Shown here piece by piece: positions 5,509-8,933 of a stretch of DNA of 8,933 nt. Numbering within the stretch: position 1 is the stretch's first letter; each line of letters starts with the position of its first letter. A program made the translations under genes and the position numbers. Origin of the DNA: CANLWN01 sp039815505 (lineage in GTDB: Bacteria; Bacteroidota; Bacteroidia; Flavobacteriales; Flavobacteriaceae); NCBI GenBank assembly GCA_039815505.1, contig JBCBZE010000122.1, positions 1 to 8,933 on the forward strand, given 5' to 3'. The notes beneath the pieces are model-generated. The model saw only the letters and a program-made list of their open reading frames with translations, was not told where the DNA came from and ran no database searches.

Positions 5509-6831
5509 TTAAAACCTATCGTCCTCCATATACTTCCTTATTTTCTTTTCCTCCCAACTTTTTCCCAGAAAAGGATTATAGCCAAAGGCCTCCATTCCAT
5601 GCATCAGAAGCCCAAAACCCCAGCCTAGTACCGGAAAAACGATCCACGGAAAACTTGTGGTGGTGTAATTAAGATAAGCCAAGAAGGGTATTACTATGCA
5701 ATACGCCGTAAGGTTACCATAAAAGCCTTTTATGGCTTCCACTTTTTCCTTTGCTTTTTCATACCGTTTATCATCAATATAGGTTTGTTGTCTGGGCATC
5801 ACCGAAACTTGTTTGGTAAGCATAGGGAGTTCAACGCTGAAATCTTTGGTCGTCTTAACAATATTTGCCGTTCTATCCGTAAGGATGTTATACCGTTGTT
5901 GAATATTCCGTAAGCCTACCCCACTGCTTTTTTTGATTACCTGTTTTTCCTGGAGATTATTGGTAACGGTGAGCATCCCATCCTTTTCAAAAACCTTTAT
6001 GTGTAGAGGTTTGGCAGAAGTTACCACGTTGTGTTTTACGGCATTCTCCAGTAATAGCTGCAGGGACAATGGGACTATTTTTGCTTCGGGATTACCGCTG
6101 GTTTCCGGTATATCAAAGACAATGCTATCCTCAAAACGCATTTTTAAGAGACGTACGTAGGTCCTTGCAAACTGCAACTCTTCATCTACGGAAACCAAAT
6201 CCTTGTTCTTTTGTTCCAATACATAGCGATAGACCTTGGAAAGCGAGGTCGTAAATTTTTGGGCCTGGTCGGGATCTTCCTCTATAAGACTCGTTAGGAC
6301 ATTAAGGCTATTGAACAAAAAATGCGGGTCCAGTTGATTTTTAAGGGCATCGAATTTTGCGGATGCCGTACCAGCTATAATTTTTTGTTCTTTTACCTTG
6401 GTATCCTGCAATGCCTTATAGAAGTAAAAGGCATGTAGAAAAAGTGAAACGATCAGTGTAATGACCAAAGCTACCAAATAGTCCTCCATTCGCTCACCTG
6501 CAAGGAATTTATCGAAAGAAGCACCGTAAATAACCACATCAACAAACCACCTCACCAAGCCAAATGCCAATACGGTCAAAAGTATGGAGCCTATGGAGCC
6601 GATCCATAATCGTTTTTGGGTATGTTTTTCCCAGCTATAGATTTTTGATATAAAATCATTAAAATAGGAGTTTACGGCCGTGAGTACAAAAGAATAAATA
6701 AAAGCAATGCCGGCGTATTCCAGCTCATTGCCCAAAACAATTTTTTCACCGATCGAAAATAACAATCGTATCACTACCATTGCTATGGTAATATATATGG
6801 CTACTTTAAGGACTTTTAAAAAATCTGACAT
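5509..6831 (-). CDS. LytS/YehU-type sensor histidine kinase with C-terminal 2TM domain
   Basis: This 440-residue membrane kinase is the sensor of the operon. Residues 1-140 contain about four transmembrane helices (near 8-28, 40-57, 77-100, 118-139) with no large periplasmic domain. The His_kinase domain (PF06580 type) follows, with the phospho-acceptor H170 in LDPHFLFNSLN, then an ATPase domain with the N-box LLLENAVKHN (259-268, N263) and the G-box GVGLRNIQQRY (304-314), ending near residue 338. After a short linker a complete 2TM domain is fused (355-440), with AKEKVEAIKGFY, two hydrophobic segments, GWGFGLLMHGME (H411) and the tail WEEKKIRKYMEDDRF. The catalytic core is therefore tethered to the membrane at both ends. 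All catalytic motifs are intact. The gene overlaps the upstream TPR gene as TAATG, implying translational coupling. It should phosphorylate the LytTR regulator encoded at 3289-4044. The signal is unknown. Confidence 0.93.
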   Translation of the reverse strand: MSDFLKVLKVAIYITIAMVVIRLLFSIGEKIVLGNELEYAGIAFIYSFVLTAVNSYFNDFISKIYSWEKHTQKRLWIGSIGSILLTVLAFGLVRWFVDVVIYGASFDKFLAGERMEDYLVALVITLIVSLFLHAFYFYKALQDTKVKEQKIIAGTASAKFDALKNQLDPHFLFNSLNVLTSLIEEDPDQAQKFTTSLSKVYRYVLEQKNKDLVSVDEELQFARTYVRLLKMRFEDSIVFDIPETSGNPEAKIVPLSLQLLLENAVKHNVVTSAKPLHIKVFEKDGMLTVTNNLQEKQVIKKSSGVGLRNIQQRYNILTDRTANIVKTTKDFSVELPMLTKQVSVMPRQQTYIDDKRYEKAKEKVEAIKGFYGNLTAYCIVIPFLAYLNYTTTSFPWIVFPVLGWGFGLLMHGMEAFGYNPFLGKSWEEKKIRKYMEDDRF

Positions 6832-7451
6832 TATTTACAATTTTTAAGTACTTCCGTGGCCCTATCTTCGCCCCAATTGGGATGAAATTCGGTTTCTGGT
6901 TTAAAGGTAGCAAAAAGTTCCAATGAACGTTCCACATCCTTACAATAGGGAGTAGTATCCTGACCAAAAAACTTGGCGGAACCCATATCCCATTCCGCTT
7001 TGGAAAAAACTACCCGTGGATTTCCAGCGTCCAATTTCAATGCTTTTTCATAGAGCGCTACCACTTTGCCGGACAATGTCATTCCATAGGTTGCGCCGTC
7101 AAAAGCTATCCATGCGGTATATAGTATGGCTTGTTGTACCAGTAGCTCGGGATTATTTGGTGAAATTCCTTTGGCCAAATCCAGCAGTTCTTGAGCCTTA
7201 TCAAGTTGTTGTTTAAGCTTCTCTTCATCCTTCTCCCCAAAAGAAGCTATAGTGTTGATCTGCGCCGCATAATAAAGTGGTAACCAATTATCAATTTCAG
7301 CGCTACCGATACGTTCAAATAGATTTGCGGCTTCCACGGTCTTTTGCTCCCCCCATAACTCAAATGCTTTCTGCATTCCCTTCGCATATTTGTCTTGAGC
7401 CATTCCAACAACTCCCACTAAAAAAATAATGATGGTGATTCCCTTTTTCAT
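6831..7451 (-). CDS. Secreted TPR-like protein, first gene of the signalling operon
   Basis: A 206-residue protein with a signal peptide (MKKGITIIIFLVGVVGMAQ, probable cleavage after A18 or Q19) and no lipobox cysteine, so it should be periplasmic or secreted. The mature part is helical with TPR-like pairs: FELWGEQKTVEAANLFERIG (30-49), the NWLPLYYAAQ helix (55-64), a LDLAKGISPNNPELLVQQAILYTA pair (90-113) and VALYEKALKLDAGNPRVVFSKA (131-152), the last a textbook A..L.P.NPR.. repeat junction. Two cysteines (C170, C205) could pair. Its TAA stop overlaps the kinase ATG (TAATG), so the two proteins are probably made together. That coupling suggests the protein works with the kinase, for instance as an external sensing or scaffolding partner. 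This is inference; no enzyme motif is visible. Confidence 0.85.
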   Translation of the reverse strand: MKKGITIIIFLVGVVGMAQDKYAKGMQKAFELWGEQKTVEAANLFERIGSAEIDNWLPLYYAAQINTIASFGEKDEEKLKQQLDKAQELLDLAKGISPNNPELLVQQAILYTAWIAFDGATYGMTLSGKVVALYEKALKLDAGNPRVVFSKAEWDMGSAKFFGQDTTPYCKDVERSLELFATFKPETEFHPNWGEDRATEVLKNCK

Positions 7452-7481
7452 AATTTAAATGTTTAGTTCATTCATAAGTTA

Positions 7482-7512
7482 CAAATTTGATGTGACCGAT
7501 GATATAAAGAAA
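7482..7512 (-). promoter_or_regulatory. Candidate promoter of the two-component operon
   Basis: On the minus strand TTTC (7512-7509) and CAAATTTG (7489-7482) stand 19 bases apart. Each differs by one base from the Bacteroidota boxes TTTG and TAnnTTTG, and the spacing fits. The start of transcription would fall near 7475, about 25 bases before the ATG of the TPR gene. Two mismatches in an AT-rich region make this only a candidate. Confidence 0.3.
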
Positions 7513-7696
7513 AAAGAAAATACCGAACTGTGGATATTAGGGGATGAATCGTTACGCTTGGGTTCCCATTTGAAAGCATATCAAGAAATTTCCTTCTTTT
7601 GAATGCGAAAAAATTTCAGTGGATTATTCACCTTAAACCATTAATTTTTAGAGAATTATAGTTATATTGAGCTGGTGTTAATATCACGTATACCTT

Positions 7697-7777
7697 CCCC
7701 CCGGAATTTTATTAATATCTCCCCCTCAGTATAAAAACAATTGTTCCCCGGCATGATCTCAACTGATTTTGTCCCCC
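7697..7777. repeat. Four spaced C-run motifs upstream of the secreted-protein gene
   Basis: Runs of four to six C begin at 7697, 7721, 7746 and 7773, giving steps of 24, 25 and 27 bases. Each is preceded by T, and three are followed by a GG within two bases (TTCCCCCCGG, TTCCCCGG, GTCCCCCTGG). They stand out sharply in a sequence otherwise rich in A and T. The last lies just inside the spacer of the predicted promoter. They may be direct-repeat binding sites for a regulator; no known site is recognised. Confidence 0.4.
7736..7745. promoter_or_regulatory. Palindrome AACAATTGTT, possible operator
   Basis: A perfect 10-base palindrome lies 22 bases upstream of the predicted -33 box of the plus-strand gene and just ahead of the third C-run. 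An AT-rich palindrome this short can arise by chance, so operator function is a guess. Confidence 0.25.
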
Positions 7778-7796
7778 TGGGATAGGACTATGTTGG
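7768..7796 (+). promoter_or_regulatory. Predicted Bacteroidota-type promoter of the secreted-protein gene
   Basis: TTTG at 7768-7771 and TATGTTGG at 7789-7796 are separated by 17 bases. The first matches the -33 box exactly and the second matches TAnnTTTG at all but one position. Transcription would start near 7802, leaving a leader of about 33 bases before the ATG at 7835. This is the best-supported promoter in the window. Confidence 0.5.
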
Positions 7797-7834
7797 TCTA
7801 TGAATAGCATATTAACCAACCTAATATATTCATT

Positions 7835-8626
7835 ATGAGAACATTAAATTTATTTGTATTCACTGTGTGTGCACTTTTGTTCATCCCCAACTTTACCCTA
7901 GCCCAAGAAAGCCAACAGGCTCCTATGTTCATGAATGTTATGCTCACCGCGCATCCGACGAAGATTACCGAATTTGAAACAGGTGTAGCGGCGCACAACA
8001 AAAAGTTCCATACAGAAGGTGCAAGTGCCGTAAATGTATTTTGGATCGCCAGCGGAAAAAATTCAGGTAAGTATGTTTGGAGTATGGGGCCTACCGCTTG
8101 GTCGGCAATGGACGAGGCCAATAATCCGGACGCGGCACATGCTTTGGATTGGAATACCAATGTTGCACCTTATACCCTCGCGGAGATGGAGACCACTTTT
8201 TGGAAATCGGATATTGCCCATTCCAATTTCACCAAAGATTTTACCTTAAAGAATCTCGCTATTTTTATGCTGGATATGAAGCGTTTTAAGCAAATGGAGT
8301 TCATGTCCGTCCTGGACAAAGTGCATAACGTATTTAAAGCCAAAGACCCGGATCACCAATGGGGCGTTTATTTCAATGAACTGGCCAATAATGATGGCCA
8401 GGACATGGTCTGGGTAGACTTTTTTGACAAGTCCGCATGGATGGGGCGTGAGGACAAGTTTCCGCAATGGTACGAGGAGGTGCATGGAGAGGGGAGCTTT
8501 CTTTCGTTTTTAAAGGAATTTGAAAATACCACCAACGGTGACCATCAAGAATTATGGATGTTCCGGGCCGATTTAAGCGGTACTAACGGTGCAGTGCAAG
8601 CAGTCGTGGAAAGCAAACAACCATAG
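7835..8626 (+). CDS. Secreted protein of unknown function with two similar halves
   Basis: A 263-residue protein with a clear signal peptide (MRTLNLFVFTVCALLFIPNFTLAQ; cleavage near residue 23-24) and no lipobox. I do not recognise it as a named family. Two halves look related. Residues 33-95 and 142-206 share ML...K..EF......HN..F near the front (H54-N55 and H164-N165) and a later VW......AW/MG-MDE segment (VWSMGPTAWSAMDE versus VWVDFFDKSAWMGRED). This alternation of strand, helix, strand is what a duplicated ferredoxin-like (dimeric alpha/beta barrel, ABM-like) fold would look like, though the fold is inferred. The sequence is rich in Trp and Met, including a WYEEVHGEG stretch (212-220). 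The gene is a single transcription unit, with its own promoter and a strong terminator. No catalytic residues can be named. Confidence 0.8.
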   Translation: MRTLNLFVFTVCALLFIPNFTLAQESQQAPMFMNVMLTAHPTKITEFETGVAAHNKKFHTEGASAVNVFWIASGKNSGKYVWSMGPTAWSAMDEANNPDAAHALDWNTNVAPYTLAEMETTFWKSDIAHSNFTKDFTLKNLAIFMLDMKRFKQMEFMSVLDKVHNVFKAKDPDHQWGVYFNELANNDGQDMVWVDFFDKSAWMGREDKFPQWYEEVHGEGSFLSFLKEFENTTNGDHQELWMFRADLSGTNGAVQAVVESKQP

Positions 8627-8654
8627 ATTTAACCCTAACGACCAACCAACAATG

Positions 8655-8679
8655 ACCCGGAGAAATCCGGGTTTTTTTT
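8655..8679 (+). terminator. Intrinsic terminator of the secreted-protein gene
   Basis: ACCCGG (8655-8660) and CCGGGT (8667-8672) form a GC-rich stem around the loop AGAAAT. A run of eight T (8672-8679) follows directly. It starts 28 bases after the stop codon at 8626 and separates this gene from aqpZ. This is a textbook rho-independent terminator. Confidence 0.9.
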
Positions 8680-8801
8680 AATCATTATTTTATATCTCAA
8701 GTAATTGGATCAGGTCAAAAAAACCATAGACGCCCAACACTTCTTTTATTATACGTAAATTACGGGCAACACACTAATTATTAACTATAAACAATTACAT
8801 T

Positions 8802-8933
8802 ATGAAAAAACTTGTTGCAGAATTCATTGGTACACTTTGGTTGGTACTTGGCGGTTGTGGAAGTGCTGTTTTAGCCGCTGGTTTTCCCGAACTAGGTATT
8901 GGTTTTGTAGGGGTTTCACTGGCCTTTGGTCTA
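8802..8933 (+). CDS. aqpZ: Aquaporin Z, water channel (partial, N-terminus only)
   Basis: The first 44 codons of a gene that continues past the right edge. The start, MKKLVAEFIGTLWLVLGGCG, and the following SAVLAAGFPELGIGFVGVS closely resemble the N-terminus of E. coli AqpZ, including the E in AEF.GT of the first helix and the GGCGSAVLAAGFPELGIGF stretch that is characteristic of this bacterial water channel. The full protein is normally about 230 residues with six transmembrane helices and two NPA loops; the first NPA motif lies beyond the window. The ATG at 8802 is preceded by an A-rich leader with no Shine-Dalgarno. It is separated from the upstream gene by a strong terminator and must have its own promoter within 8680-8801, which I could not locate with confidence. 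Confidence 0.95.
   Translation, partial: MKKLVAEFIGTLWLVLGGCGSAVLAAGFPELGIGFVGVSLAFGL

Larger units (their letters stand above)
7452..7834. other. Intergenic region between divergent genes (383 bases)
   Basis: No credible coding frame is present. The left third (7452-7560) holds the leader and candidate promoter of the two-component operon. The middle (about 7560-7690) is AT-rich, without repeats or hairpins that I can support. The right part (7690-7834) contains four C-runs, a 10-base palindrome and a good promoter candidate for the plus-strand secreted protein, each listed separately. Confidence 0.6.

Noticed and set aside
7697..7777. Possible G-quadruplex from the four C-runs (G-runs on the minus strand)
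   Set aside because: The gaps between runs are about 18-23 bases, far longer than stable quadruplex loops.
7798..8160. 120-codon open frame on the minus strand over the secreted-protein gene
   Set aside because: It lies antisense to a gene with a clear signal peptide, promoter and terminator, and its translation shows no family motif.

Overview
The window looks like a chromosomal segment of a marine-type member of the Flavobacteriaceae (Bacteroidota). The reasons are the low G+C content, the lack of purine-rich Shine-Dalgarno sites (AT-rich leaders instead), a lipoprotein with a Bacteroidota SDDDD surface-export signal, a CxDG...DCGG.C..C cysteine motif, 2TM-domain proteins, a LETM1-related protein of the flavobacterial type, and promoter-like boxes of the TTTG / TAnnTTTG kind. 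There are no RNA genes, insertion sequences, CRISPR arrays or phage genes. Assignments rest on reading motifs by eye; no database search was possible.

Left part (1-1836, minus strand): an envelope-protein cluster. A DUF4331-type secreted protein (1156-1836) is followed by a DUF4331-type surface lipoprotein (351-1127), then a terminator-like hairpin, then the start of a lipoprotein that looks TPR-like (1-263, cut by the window edge). The two DUF4331 genes appear to carry the front and back halves of what is one protein in other bacteria.

Divergent from these is a lone plus-strand gene (2009-3193) for a LETM1-related protein.

Centre (3289-7451, minus strand): a seven-gene, tightly packed signalling operon. 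In transcription order it holds a secreted TPR-like protein, a LytS/YehU-type membrane histidine kinase carrying an extra 2TM domain at its C-terminus, four stand-alone small 2TM-domain membrane proteins, and a LytTR-type response regulator. The TPR and kinase genes overlap as TAATG. Kinase and regulator should form a two-component pair; the five 2TM units between them are the most unusual element of the window. The simplest reading is that the 2TM proteins are membrane accessory subunits or competitors of the kinase's own C-terminal 2TM domain. That is inference.

Right part (7452-8933, plus strand): a 383-base intergenic region with candidate promoters in both directions and a ladder of C-runs, then a secreted protein of unknown function built from two similar halves (7835-8626), a strong intrinsic terminator, and the first 44 codons of the aquaporin gene aqpZ.
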